Shown: positions 50,385 through 58,489 of the stretch, in pieces | How positions within the stretch are numbered: position 1 is the first letter of the stretch | Layout: each line of letters begins with the position of its first letter | Source: Leucobacter coleopterorum | GTDB lineage: Bacteria > Actinomycetota > Actinomycetes > Actinomycetales > Microbacteriaceae | Assembly (NCBI RefSeq): GCF_011382985.1 | Contig: NZ_CP049933.1 | Location: 2,666,001-2,730,000, forward strand | Length of the DNA: 64,000 bases | Reading direction: 5' to 3' | Translations under genes and position numbers: made by a program | The notes under the pieces: generated by a model | The model's database searches: none | What the model saw: only the letters and a program-made list of their open reading frames with translations | Told to the model about the DNA's origin: nothing

Positions 50385-50459
50385 TGGTGCCCCCAGCAGG
50401 GATCGAACCTGCGACCTGCGGATTAAAAGTCCGTAGCTCTACCGCTGAGCTATAGGGGC
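50385..50459 (-). tRNA. tRNA-Lys (anticodon TTT)
   Basis: A complete cloverleaf on the minus strand. The acceptor GCCCCTA pairs with TGGGGGC, and the D arm is AGCTCAGCGGTAGAGCT. The anticodon loop CTTTTAA has anticodon TTT, the T arm is GCAGGTTCGATCCCTGC, and the 3' ACCA is encoded. Confidence 0.96.
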
Positions 50460-50483
50460 CAACTCGACTAGCGTAGCGGATAC

Positions 50484-50512
50484 TCGGCGCGCTCGCGATT
50501 CGAGCGCGCCGA
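50484..50512 (-). terminator. Terminator after the desaturase gene
   Basis: 12-bp arms TCGGCGCGCTCG/CGAGCGCGCCGA with a 5-nt loop, 5 nt after the desaturase stop. It has a very GC-rich stem and no U tract. Confidence 0.7.
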
Positions 50513-50517
50513 TCCAC

Positions 50518-51546
50518 TCAGGCTCTGCGGTACTCCGCCGTGATCGGGCACTCGAAGGGGTCGCGCGCAGCCAAACCAACACGGTTCAGATACTCGATCA
50601 CGATTGCATACGAGCGCCAGATTGTCGTCTCGGTATACGGCACGTTCAAGGTCGCGCAGTGTTCGATCACAATTTCGCGCGCCCTCGCGAGGTGTGGCCT
50701 TGGCATGCTCGGGAATAGATGGTGTTCGATCTGGTAGTTCAGACCGCCCATGAACCACGTCGCGGCCCAGCCGCCCGATACGTTGCGTGAGGTGCGAACC
50801 TGTTTCGAAAAGAAGTCGAGGCGAGCCCCCTTTGCAAGAACCGGCATGCCCTTGTGGTTCGGGGCAAACGAGGCCCCCATGTAGACGCCGAATACTGCAA
50901 GTTGCACACCCACAAACGCGAAGGCCATGCCGAGAGGCAAAAAGAGAAACACCGGCGTCAGGTAGAGTGCAAAACGGATGAGAATCATGCTCAGCTCATA
51001 CCAGCGCTTCTTTACAGGAGCGGTCGATAGCAGGTGTTTCAGGCTGAGGTAGTGCAGATTGATCCCCTCGAGTGTTAGCAGCGGAAAGAACAGCCAGCCC
51101 TGTTTGCGAGTAATCAACCGAATGAGGCCCCGTGATTTGGCGGCGTCCTCCTCCAAAAACGAGATCGTGTCGACGTCTATGTCGGGGTCTTTGCCAACCA
51201 TGTTCGGGTTTGAGTGATGTCGCGTGTGTTTGGAGTCCCACCAGGAGTAACTCACACCAATGAACCCCGCAAGAATGCGTGCCAGCCGATCATTTGCGGG
51301 CCCGAGTGGCATGATCTGGCGGTGGGCGGCCTCATGCGTCAAAAATGCAATCTGCGTGAAGATGATCCCGAGCGCACCAGCGATGAGCAATTGGAACCAA
51401 CTGTTGCCGAGTAACACAAACCCCGTGATCGCTCCACCCAGCGCAACAGCTATTAACACAGCGACGAAGGTGTAGAACCAGGGCGTGCGGCGCAGCAAAC
51501 CCGTCTCACGAACAATCTGAGCGATTTCCGTGTAGGCACGGGTCAT
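50518..51546 (-). CDS. Membrane fatty-acid desaturase (DesA3-like)
   Basis: 342 residues. A di-iron membrane desaturase of the acyl-CoA type, introducing a double bond into fatty acids to tune membrane fluidity. The three histidine boxes are present: HEAAH, HTRHH and QIEHHLFPSMP, with helices between them (FYTFVAVLIAVALGGAITGF, LIRFALYLTPVFLFLPLGMA). ATG 51546 has no good ribosome site. The frame stays open and protein-like upstream (TVTPLAPASRLGPLRQTYAT) but has no start codon, so the true start may lie further up behind a sequence error. Two palindromes at 51658-51692 precede it. Confidence 0.92.
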   Translation of the reverse strand: MTRAYTEIAQIVRETGLLRRTPWFYTFVAVLIAVALGGAITGFVLLGNSWFQLLIAGALGIIFTQIAFLTHEAAHRQIMPLGPANDRLARILAGFIGVSYSWWDSKHTRHHSNPNMVGKDPDIDVDTISFLEEDAAKSRGLIRLITRKQGWLFFPLLTLEGINLHYLSLKHLLSTAPVKKRWYELSMILIRFALYLTPVFLFLPLGMAFAFVGVQLAVFGVYMGASFAPNHKGMPVLAKGARLDFFSKQVRTSRNVSGGWAATWFMGGLNYQIEHHLFPSMPRPHLARAREIVIEHCATLNVPYTETTIWRSYAIVIEYLNRVGLAARDPFECPITAEYRRA

Positions 51547-51657
51547 CTTGGGGTAAGTGTCGCTGGTGGCGTATGTCTGACGCAGTGGACCGAGACGCGA
51601 TGCAGGGGCTAACGGAGTGACAGTTGAGGGAGCGATGATGACGTCCTCGTCGTTACA

Positions 51658-51692
51658 GAAACACTTCGGTGTTTCTTGGCTGTACAGCCAAG
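51658..51692. promoter_or_regulatory. Adjacent palindromes upstream of the desaturase
   Basis: A hairpin GAAACAC-TTCG-GTGTTTC (51658-51675) touches the perfect 18-bp palindrome CTTGGCTGTACAGCCAAG (51675-51692). The latter has the size and symmetry of a TetR/MarR-type operator and lies about 130 nt before the desaturase start. Confidence 0.55.
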
Positions 51693-51752
51693 GGCAGGTT
51701 GCCGATCGCTAACCCCAGGGTATGCCTCACACCATACCGGCAGCTGTATACG

Positions 51753-53255
51753 TTAGTTCGAAGGCCCGCACGCCTTTATCACGGCAGCGATCCTCTTAAG
51801 GCCCAGCAGCATACGCGACACCGATTCAGCCCCGTACCCCACGATAATCCCACCCGAGACAGCTTCCCTTTCAGCACCTGGAGCAATACTCTGCACCAAC
51901 CCCACGAGCACGCCGCGCTCTTCGAGCTGCGCGGCTGCGGCGGTCGCAGATACACTCTGCGGCAGCGGGATCACAACGTGCAATCCACCCGCCGCCCCCG
52001 TCACAGTCAGCTTCAGTCTCTCGCACTCAGCGAGCAGCAACTCGCGCCGGTGCCGATACTCGCGCCGAGTGCGGCCGACCTCACGGCGAAACCCGTCACC
52101 GCTCAAGAATTCAGCGAGAGCCTTCTGCATCATCGCTGGCACCGCTTCACCCAGGTCACGCCGAACACCGAAAATTGCCTCGCGCAGACTCGCGGCGCTC
52201 GCGCCACGTCCGAGCACAATGGCCCCGCAGCGCAGAGATGGCGAAAGCACTTTGTTGAGTGTCGTCACATAGATCACCGATCCACCGCGGTCAAGCGCGG
52301 CCATCGCCGGCAGCACAGCACCGTCGTGACGAAACTCGCTGTCGTAGTCGTCCTCGATAACAAACGTGCCGGACCGGGCCGCCCATTCGAGGATCGCATG
52401 TCGCTCGACCGCCGGCATTCTTCCGCCGAGCGGGTACTGGTGGCTTGGGGTGACCATAACGGCGTCAAGCGTCTCGTCTGTGGTGAGCTTGTGCAATGCG
52501 GTAGCTGTCACACCTTCTTCCGCGACCGGTGCCGGCACGAGAGACGATCCAGCCCGCTGGAGCGCCTTTGCTCCCTCGATGTATCCAGGATCCTCAACCG
52601 CAATTCTTGGCGCACGGCTCCGTAGTTCACGGAGTGCGAGCGCAATCACCACAAGCGCCTCGGAGGTTCCCGTCGTCACGACAATATCTTCGGCGTCACA
52701 GTCGATTCCGCGACTTCGCCTGGCATGGTCTGAAATCGCCCGTCGAAGTGTAAACTCGCCGCGAGCATCAGGAGGGTCTGAGGCCCACCGTTCTCGTGCT
52801 GCCGCGGCGAGCGCACGCACCCACTCTCGTGGCGGAGAAGTCGGCACATAGGGCCGACCTGGCCTGAGATCAATGGGAGGCGCCACTGCATTGCGCCCAA
52901 CCTCTCCCCCGGGTTCGGGCTCACGTGCGGGTACTTGGTCGCGCCCGGTTTCAGCTTGCCGAATGCCCACCACGAAATGCGCCCGATACTCACCCCATGA
53001 TGGCAGTTGCTCAACCACGCGCGTGCCCGATCCCTGACGACTCTCGAGGTATCCCTCCCCCACCAACCGCTCGTACGCGTTGACCACTACCGAACGAGCC
53101 ACGCCCAGGTTGACAGCAAGAGCGCGGCTGGGCGGCAGGGTGTCGCTCGGGCGCATGGCTCCGCTCAGGATCAGCTCACGCAATCCGTGGGTGAGCTGAT
53201 CTGACAGGGATACAGACTGGTCACGGTCCACACTCAATTGCGGAAACTGCTCCAT
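51753..53255 (-). CDS. MocR-type regulator (GntR DNA-binding domain + aminotransferase-like domain)
   Basis: 500 residues from ATG 53255. Residues 1-75 are a GntR winged helix (SLSDQLTHGLRELILSGAMR, then LPPSRALAVNLGVARSVVVNAYERLV). The rest is a class I aminotransferase-like domain with the PLP-binding pattern: VVTTGTSEALVVIALALREL, FVIEDDYDSEFR and VIYVTTLNKVLSPSLRCG, where Lys in TLNK is the cofactor lysine. MocR/PdxR members sense pyridoxal phosphate and control vitamin B6 genes. It is divergent from a flavin split-barrel gene of the pyridoxamine-phosphate-oxidase superfamily, a typical MocR target. TTG 53279 is an alternative start with no ribosome site. Confidence 0.92.
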   Translation of the reverse strand: MEQFPQLSVDRDQSVSLSDQLTHGLRELILSGAMRPSDTLPPSRALAVNLGVARSVVVNAYERLVGEGYLESRQGSGTRVVEQLPSWGEYRAHFVVGIRQAETGRDQVPAREPEPGGEVGRNAVAPPIDLRPGRPYVPTSPPREWVRALAAAARERWASDPPDARGEFTLRRAISDHARRSRGIDCDAEDIVVTTGTSEALVVIALALRELRSRAPRIAVEDPGYIEGAKALQRAGSSLVPAPVAEEGVTATALHKLTTDETLDAVMVTPSHQYPLGGRMPAVERHAILEWAARSGTFVIEDDYDSEFRHDGAVLPAMAALDRGGSVIYVTTLNKVLSPSLRCGAIVLGRGASAASLREAIFGVRRDLGEAVPAMMQKALAEFLSGDGFRREVGRTRREYRHRRELLLAECERLKLTVTGAAGGLHVVIPLPQSVSATAAAAQLEERGVLVGLVQSIAPGAEREAVSGGIIVGYGAESVSRMLLGLKRIAAVIKACGPSN

Positions 53256-53394
53256 TGCTGACTCACCCTGCGATCTCAAACCCGTGGAATTGGTACGTCA
53301 ATAGTTTACATATTTGGACTTCTTTGAAGGCCTATTACGCTCCTATCGTTGCTGTATCGGCTCAGATTTGAGCGAGTCTCGAAGAAAGATCACC

Positions 53395-54051
53395 ATGGAA
53401 CAACCAGCAGCTACGCTCATCCCGCAGCGCATGCCGGAGAAAATGTCGAACGATTACGCCGACCTTGAGGCCCTCTGTGCGAGCACAACTCTCGCTCACG
53501 TCGCCTACACCGGCGACAGCGGGCCACTCATTTTTCCGACGGCCTTCGCGCTTCTTGATGGGCAACTCGTCATTCACGGTTCAACCGGATCCCGGTGGAT
53601 GCGACACCTTGAAGGTGCCAAAGCATCGGTCGCGATCACCAGGGTCACCGGGCTCGTGGTTGCTCGCAGCACGTTCGAGTCGTCAGTGCACTACCGCAGC
53701 GCCGTCATCTTTGGTTCATTCACTAGGGCGGACTCGGAGCGGCACGAAGACCTGCTCACACGCTTGTCTGAGCGGCTGATTCCAGGTCGCACATCAGAGA
53801 CCCGCGCGTCACTTCGTAAAGAGCTGGCCGCCACAATGCTGCTGGAAATGCCGCTCGACCACTGGTCGTTGCGGGTGTCGGAGGGCTGGCCAGAGGACGA
53901 GGACGAAGATATCGCGGGTGAGGCCTGGGCGGGAGTGATTCATCTCGGCGACCCCGTGGCAACCGCTGAGGCCGCACCCGATTTGCGGGTTGGGATCCCT
54001 GAACCCGAGTCCGTGCGGGCCCTCGTGCAATCACCGCGCGGGATCGTGTGA
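53395..54051 (+). CDS. Pyridoxamine 5'-phosphate oxidase-family FMN-binding split-barrel protein
   Basis: 218 residues from ATG 53395. The split-barrel pattern is clear: LAHVAYTGDSGPLIFPTAFA, LLDGQLVIHGSTGSRWMRHL, ASVAITRVTGLVVARSTFES, SVHYRSAVIFGSF. The HxSxxSRWxxxL stretch resembles that of NimA/PNPOx-like flavoproteins. It could oxidise or reduce a B6 vitamer or another small molecule with FMN; true PNPOx activity is not shown. It is divergent from the MocR gene, and the 139-nt gap should hold the regulator's site. The open frame further upstream lacks protein character. Confidence 0.85.
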   Translation: MEQPAATLIPQRMPEKMSNDYADLEALCASTTLAHVAYTGDSGPLIFPTAFALLDGQLVIHGSTGSRWMRHLEGAKASVAITRVTGLVVARSTFESSVHYRSAVIFGSFTRADSERHEDLLTRLSERLIPGRTSETRASLRKELAATMLLEMPLDHWSLRVSEGWPEDEDEDIAGEAWAGVIHLGDPVATAEAAPDLRVGIPEPESVRALVQSPRGIV

Positions 54052-54087
54052 GCGAATCACACACCCGCGATCCTCACCCCGAAAACG

Positions 54088-54717
54088 TCAGTGCACAAAC
54101 AGCAGCAAACCTGCCACGGAGACAAAGAGCACTCCAAAGATTGAGTTCAACACTCGCTGGCCACGCTCGCTCGAAACGTAGCGCCGGAAAGGTCTGGCTG
54201 TGCCTGCAAAGAAGAACCACATCACGATCGTGTCGACACCCACGACAGTACCGGCGATCATGAGGTATTGCGGCAGAAGAGGCTCGCTCACACGGATGAA
54301 CTGCGGTAGAAATGCAAGAAAGAACACAATCGCTTTGGGGTTGAGCAAGTTTACCCAGAAGCCGCGCCGCAGCATTGACCAGGCGTGTTCTCCCTTCTGA
54401 GCAGTCGTGTCACCATCACCACTCTTCTCCGTTGGCCGGGTGAGCATCAGACGGACACCCAGGAACACAAGATACGCGGCACCCAGATAGCGGATTGCGT
54501 TGAAGAGCACGGGGGTTTGAGTTACCAGCACACCGACACCGGCCGCCACAATCACGATGTGAACAAGCAGCGCGAGTTGCAGTCCAAGCACTCCCCAGAT
54601 CGACCGCCGCCACCCGACTGTCAACGCATTCGACATCGTGTTGATTGCACCCGCACCCGGTGTCAGGCTGATCACAACGGATGCCGTTAAGAGAGAGAAC
54701 CACAGCGCAGGAGCCAC
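54088..54717 (-). CDS. LysE/RhtB-family amino-acid exporter
   Basis: 209 residues, the family's usual length. The signature is at the N terminus: SLLTASVVISLTPGAGAINT, then SNALTVGWRRSIWGVLGLQL. Six hydrophobic segments follow, with GAAYLVFLGVRLML and FWVNLLNPKAIVFFLAFLPQ, both typical of LysE/RhtB. It exports amino acids or related metabolites; the substrate cannot be told. It converges with the split-barrel gene, with a short GTGTGA/TCACAC hairpin between them. Confidence 0.92.
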   Translation of the reverse strand: MAPALWFSLLTASVVISLTPGAGAINTMSNALTVGWRRSIWGVLGLQLALLVHIVIVAAGVGVLVTQTPVLFNAIRYLGAAYLVFLGVRLMLTRPTEKSGDGDTTAQKGEHAWSMLRRGFWVNLLNPKAIVFFLAFLPQFIRVSEPLLPQYLMIAGTVVGVDTIVMWFFFAGTARPFRRYVSSERGQRVLNSIFGVLFVSVAGLLLFVH

Positions 54718-54758
54718 CCAGCAAGTTTACTGCTCGCCCGCATCAAGTCCCACACGTG

Positions 54759-55634
54759 TTATCCCTCTTCACGCACCACGACTTCTTCGTCACGCTTCCG
54801 CCGCCGCGCCAGAAACAATAGCAGCCCGAGTGCGACCAAAACGATCGCGAACAGCACGAGAGCAACCGGCAGCACCGCACCGGTGATCGCGAGCGGTAGC
54901 GCTTCACCGGGAACGAGGGCTCCTGATAGCCGCACATCTACCTCAAAATCAAGGGTTGTCGAGGCCTCATCAAGGGCCCGAGAGGTTTCGGCGGCGGAAT
55001 CCATAACAACGCCGATCTTCACCGCAATCTGCTCGCCCTGAGCGACAGCCACCTCGGCGATAGCTGTAGACGGGTCTCTCAGCAATTCACCGTACGTCGC
55101 GGTTCCTGAAACCCCAGCAACGTCCCACATCACGGTCACGTCATCGCCGAATGCCCGGTTCTGCGCTTTTTCGGGCACGTTGCGGTGTGGCACCAACGTC
55201 ACCTGGGCCACTGCCTCAGAGGGACCAGCGTTCCCCACTGAAAGTGTGTGTTCAATGTGGTCCCCGGGACTCAACACTCGGTCCCCCACAAAAGTGGCTT
55301 CAGCTGTTGAATACTGTTTACCCTCCCAGCCGAGATGCACCACTGGCCCATCCCACTTTGCTTCAACCGAAGCAGTTGCGCTCTGACCACCAGCGTTGCC
55401 AGACTGATCAGGAACAGTCTCGGGAGTGGGCTGCCGAGAGCCTAGACCGGTAAGCGCCGAGGTGTCCGCAAGAATTGGGATCGCGCCCGCAGCAGTAAGC
55501 GCAACGGCCCCAAGCAACAAAAGCGCCAGTGTCAACGCCCACACCAGGATACTTGCCCTGCGTTGGCCGCGCGACGCCACAGCAAGCGCTTCCGCTCGAG
55601 CATCCGGAAGTCTCGTGTGCACGTGTGTTTGCAT
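54759..55634 (-). CDS. Secreted surface protein with LAITG sorting signal
   Basis: 291 residues. A signal or anchor helix (ILVWALTLALLLLGAVALTAAGAIPILA) precedes a beta-rich outer part (DRVLSPGDHIEHTLSVGNAG, EQIAVKIGVVMDSAAETSRA). The C terminus reads LAITG, then a hydrophobic helix (LPVALVLFAIVLVALGLLLFL) and RRRKRDEE. LAITG fits the class E LAXTG motif. It starts 2 nt after the SipW stop, with AAGGAG in front, so is translationally linked to the signal peptidase. It is the last gene of the second SipW locus. Partner and ligand unknown. Confidence 0.75.
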   Translation of the reverse strand: MQTHVHTRLPDARAEALAVASRGQRRASILVWALTLALLLLGAVALTAAGAIPILADTSALTGLGSRQPTPETVPDQSGNAGGQSATASVEAKWDGPVVHLGWEGKQYSTAEATFVGDRVLSPGDHIEHTLSVGNAGPSEAVAQVTLVPHRNVPEKAQNRAFGDDVTVMWDVAGVSGTATYGELLRDPSTAIAEVAVAQGEQIAVKIGVVMDSAAETSRALDEASTTLDFEVDVRLSGALVPGEALPLAITGAVLPVALVLFAIVLVALGLLLFLARRRKRDEEVVVREEG

Positions 55635-55636
55635 GG

Positions 55637-56458
55637 CTACTCCTTGACTCTCTGGATGGCCGTTACGGCGGCTTCATCCGTGGCTGATGCCGAGCGCGCA
55701 ATAGCGTGTGCAAGTTCACGCTCACGCAGCTCAAGTTCACGCTCACGCAGTTTGAGTTCACGATCGTGAAGCTCACGATCCCTGACTACGCCTACGTCGG
55801 GTTTCGCGGAGGCAGTTGTCGACGTTTGTTTCATCATCCCCGAACCCTGGCGAGGTGCCGTAATCACGGTCGTTCGCGGTTTACGAGTTGCGCTCCATCC
55901 ACCCGCAATAACAAGAACCGCAACGAGTGCAGCAAGCGCCAGCATGGGATTCTCACCCACCCACTGACGTGCCCAGCCGAGTTTGGGAATGCCATACATA
56001 AACACACCGCGCACTTGTGTCGGTGAAACCGGCTCGTCGACAGAGCTGTTGGCATCGCCCTGAGTGATGAGGCGACACTGAGTGTGATCTTCGAAGGTAC
56101 CTATCGTTTTCCCGATCACCCGGTGAGTAATCAGTGCAGGATCATTGGCCTTTGGAAAGTAGGTCACGATTGCCCCGACTGAAACGTCGTTACACACTCC
56201 GACCTCATCTGTACCTTTCACCACAACAACATCTCCGGGAGCAAACGTGGGCTCCATCGATCCCGACAACACAGTCAATGAGTCCCCTCCCATCACACGC
56301 GGCACAACAACTAGAGCAAGAAGCACTACGACAGCAGAGATGACAAGCGCTGACATGACTGCCCTACCGACAATTTGCCAGGGTGAAGTCGACCAGTGGC
56401 CCAAGCTGCGCGCTTGCGTGCCCGCCCGAGCACGGGCGGAGTTTTGCTGGTACTTCAT
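55637..56458 (-). CDS. sipW: SipW-type signal peptidase I with charged repeat tail
   Basis: 273 residues from ATG 56458. A membrane helix (MSALVISAVVVLLALVVVPR) is followed by the catalytic motif VLSGSMEPTFAPGDVVV. LITHRVIG supplies the histidine, and LITQGDANSSVDEPV is the usual box. A second helix follows (MLALAALVAVLVIAGGWSAT). After it comes an unusual 60-residue cytoplasmic tail holding a run of RDREL/RERELEL units. Ser-His chemistry marks the SipW group. Three SipW-type exported proteins lie upstream in the same operon and are its presumed substrates. The longer frame to 56515 lacks a ribosome site. A hairpin at 56528-56562 separates it from the nearest substrate gene. Confidence 0.92.
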   Translation of the reverse strand: MKYQQNSARARAGTQARSLGHWSTSPWQIVGRAVMSALVISAVVVLLALVVVPRVMGGDSLTVLSGSMEPTFAPGDVVVVKGTDEVGVCNDVSVGAIVTYFPKANDPALITHRVIGKTIGTFEDHTQCRLITQGDANSSVDEPVSPTQVRGVFMYGIPKLGWARQWVGENPMLALAALVAVLVIAGGWSATRKPRTTVITAPRQGSGMMKQTSTTASAKPDVGVVRDRELHDRELKLRERELELRERELAHAIARSASATDEAAVTAIQRVKE

Positions 56459-56527
56459 GATCACAGTGCTTCCTCTGGCGCGGTTGCTGCGCTCACAGCA
56501 CAGCACGCGCTGCAAAATCTTATGTAT

Positions 56528-56562
56528 GAGAGTGTCCGCCGTTGGAGACAGCGGACACTCTC
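56528..56562 (-). terminator. 12-bp inverted repeat between exported-protein gene and sipW
   Basis: Arms GAGAGTGTCCGC/GCGGACACTCTC with an 11-nt loop lie about 107 nt after the stop at 56670 and 70 nt before the sipW start. It is probably a partial terminator lowering the peptidase relative to its substrates. Confidence 0.65.
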
Positions 56563-56669
56563 AGGCGGCACTATTGGGGGGAGTACCGCCTCAGTCGACG
56601 CCACAAGGAGATATGGCGCCTTCCTCCCGAGGCCTCGGGGAAGATGTCGGCCTCGAAAGGGGCTTGGTG

Positions 56670-57500
56670 TTACTTGAACTGCTTGCCGGTGTCACGCACC
56701 TGAGTGAGCGCAACCTTCATCTCAGCAAGGACATCTGCAGCCGTCACGTCAGTGCGTTCGGTCACGGTCTCATCGGTTGGCTTGTAGGCGAAGTCACCGT
56801 TTGCGTACTCTTCGTCGGTCTTCTTGTAGAACGACGCGTAAATCACAACGTTGAGGTCTTCCTTGATCGTCGGCATGCCGAACACAGCCTTCTGCGCCTC
56901 AACTCCGGTAACGGGCTCTGCCTCACCCAAAATGCCGTGGGTGTGATCTTCGAGACCGGCGGCTTGACCATCAGCGGTGGCCGAAAGGTACAGCAGTGGC
57001 GCATCCGCCACCTCAGGGAGCTTGCTCTCCTTTACCAAGAGCTTGCTGCCGTAGTAGATCTCGTAGCTGTAGTTCATTCCGCTGATCCCCGACTCTAACT
57101 TGTCGAGTCCATCAAGCCCAACGCGCGCGACCAGATTGTCGCCATCGAGCGTGATGGTGGGCTCAAAGGATGCGGCCAGCTTGTCACCGGGGGCGATCCG
57201 CCAGGTGTTTACGTCGGTAATGCTGTGACCCAGTTGCGAACCGTCGGTGTTACCAACCGTCTCGGTCGCGTCCGCACGGTCACCCGACACGTCCCAGAAC
57301 GTGGTGTCGTTCTTCGTCACGATGTTGAGATCACCAGCGGTGATCGTGCCACCCGAGAACATGTCATTTGCTGACCACAGGGCGAAGGTTGAGCCACCCA
57401 CAAGCAGCGCAGCCGTTCCAGCCGCCACCCAAAGAAGCCCGCGCCGACGCTGCTTCTTCTCAGTGACGACGATGATCTGATCGTTGTCGATGTTTGTCAT
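56670..57500 (-). CDS. Alternate (SipW-type) signal-peptide exported protein
   Basis: 276 residues from ATG 57500. The n-region is long and charged (VVTEKKQRRR), the hydrophobic part short (GLLWVAAGTAALLVGGSTFA). Then comes LWSANDMFSGGTITAGDLNI, the hallmark ALWS...GGxIxAGDLN seen in actinobacterial proteins cleaved by a SipW peptidase. The mature domain is a beta sandwich (RIAPGDKLAASFEPTITLDG, VVIYASFYKKTDEEYANGDF). No anchor. AGGAG stands 9 nt before the start. It is the gene nearest to sipW and the best candidate for a main fibre subunit. Confidence 0.85.
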   Translation of the reverse strand: MTNIDNDQIIVVTEKKQRRRGLLWVAAGTAALLVGGSTFALWSANDMFSGGTITAGDLNIVTKNDTTFWDVSGDRADATETVGNTDGSQLGHSITDVNTWRIAPGDKLAASFEPTITLDGDNLVARVGLDGLDKLESGISGMNYSYEIYYGSKLLVKESKLPEVADAPLLYLSATADGQAAGLEDHTHGILGEAEPVTGVEAQKAVFGMPTIKEDLNVVIYASFYKKTDEEYANGDFAYKPTDETVTERTDVTAADVLAEMKVALTQVRDTGKQFK

Positions 57501-57580
57501 TTGTTTTCTCCTCATATTGGTGAGCGCCGTTCAAAGGGAGACCCCCGTCGGCGCTCGTCGACACGGGTCAGGTTCGGGTA

Positions 57581-58489
57581 TTATTTAGTTTTAGGAGTAA
57601 AAGACTTGTTGAGGTTAGTGACCTCAGGCTTGAGGGTGATGACGATGCCGGGCTCACCTGAAGGGTCCGGGTAAAGGTCGGCGAACCAATCGTCGTGACC
57701 ACGCGACTTCGTCGTGTCCTCAGCCTCGCCCTCCGCAAGAGCCTGACTCTTATACACACCAAGCTGTTCAAGAGCTGGCGGAAACCCAACCGCTGCGTGC
57801 CAAGCATCGGTTGCCCCGTTGTTGCTGCTGTCTTCTGCAGTACCAACCGCTTGTACCGTGTTGACATAGGTTCCGTCAGGCAAACTGTTCCAGTTCAAAG
57901 CAGCACACCACTCCTGTTCCGTTTCAACGCCATCGACTGCTGCACCCGGAGCTTGAAGCTCAACATCTGCCGCGTCGTATACATATACGTTCCGTGGCGT
58001 TTCGCCTTCACCAAGCTCGGGGGTCGCTGGCACAGCAGAACAATCGCCGCCCGCAGCTGCACGATAAACCTTGAGGGTTGAGCGTTCGAGCACGGTGCCA
58101 GGCTGTGCGATACCACTGCTGAGATCGTGAGAGCCCTGCTCTGTGCGCTGTTCGCTCACCGCAACGCTGTAGTTCAGGCCAGTAATACCGAGCGAGGTTC
58201 CACTCGCGGTAAAGCGCCAAATCACAGGTTCCGGGTCAACCGCGGTTTGTTCCAGCACCTCAAGCACCTTGGCACCAGGCAACGTGACCGAAACCGCACC
58301 GCCGTTCTTGGAATACTCACGAGTCGACTCGTCCTGGGCGGCCGTCGCCGCAAAACGCACGGCACCGAGGTCGAAGCTTGGCACTGAAACATCCATCCGG
58401 GCGCTCCACAGTGCGTTCGCGCCAAGAGCGACCGCCGTGAGACCCGCTGCCACGCCAGCAGCGACCACCATTCGAGTCACACGTTTCAC
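57581..58489 (-). CDS. Alternate signal-peptide exported protein (minor subunit?)
   Basis: 302 residues. The basic start MKRVTRMV leads into a hydrophobic stretch (VAAGVAAGLTAVALGANA), then LWSARMDVSVPSFDLGAVRF, a variant of the SipW-type cleavage region. The mature part is beta-rich with two Cys (GGDCSAV, QEWCAAL). The C-terminal third is less ordered and ends KSFTPKTK; there is no sorting motif. The start overlaps the stop of the previous gene by 4 nt (ATGA). It lies between two clear SipW-type proteins, so it probably belongs to the same extracellular structure. Confidence 0.75.
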   Translation of the reverse strand: MKRVTRMVVAAGVAAGLTAVALGANALWSARMDVSVPSFDLGAVRFAATAAQDESTREYSKNGGAVSVTLPGAKVLEVLEQTAVDPEPVIWRFTASGTSLGITGLNYSVAVSEQRTEQGSHDLSSGIAQPGTVLERSTLKVYRAAAGGDCSAVPATPELGEGETPRNVYVYDAADVELQAPGAAVDGVETEQEWCAALNWNSLPDGTYVNTVQAVGTAEDSSNNGATDAWHAAVGFPPALEQLGVYKSQALAEGEAEDTTKSRGHDDWFADLYPDPSGEPGIVITLKPEVTNLNKSFTPKTK

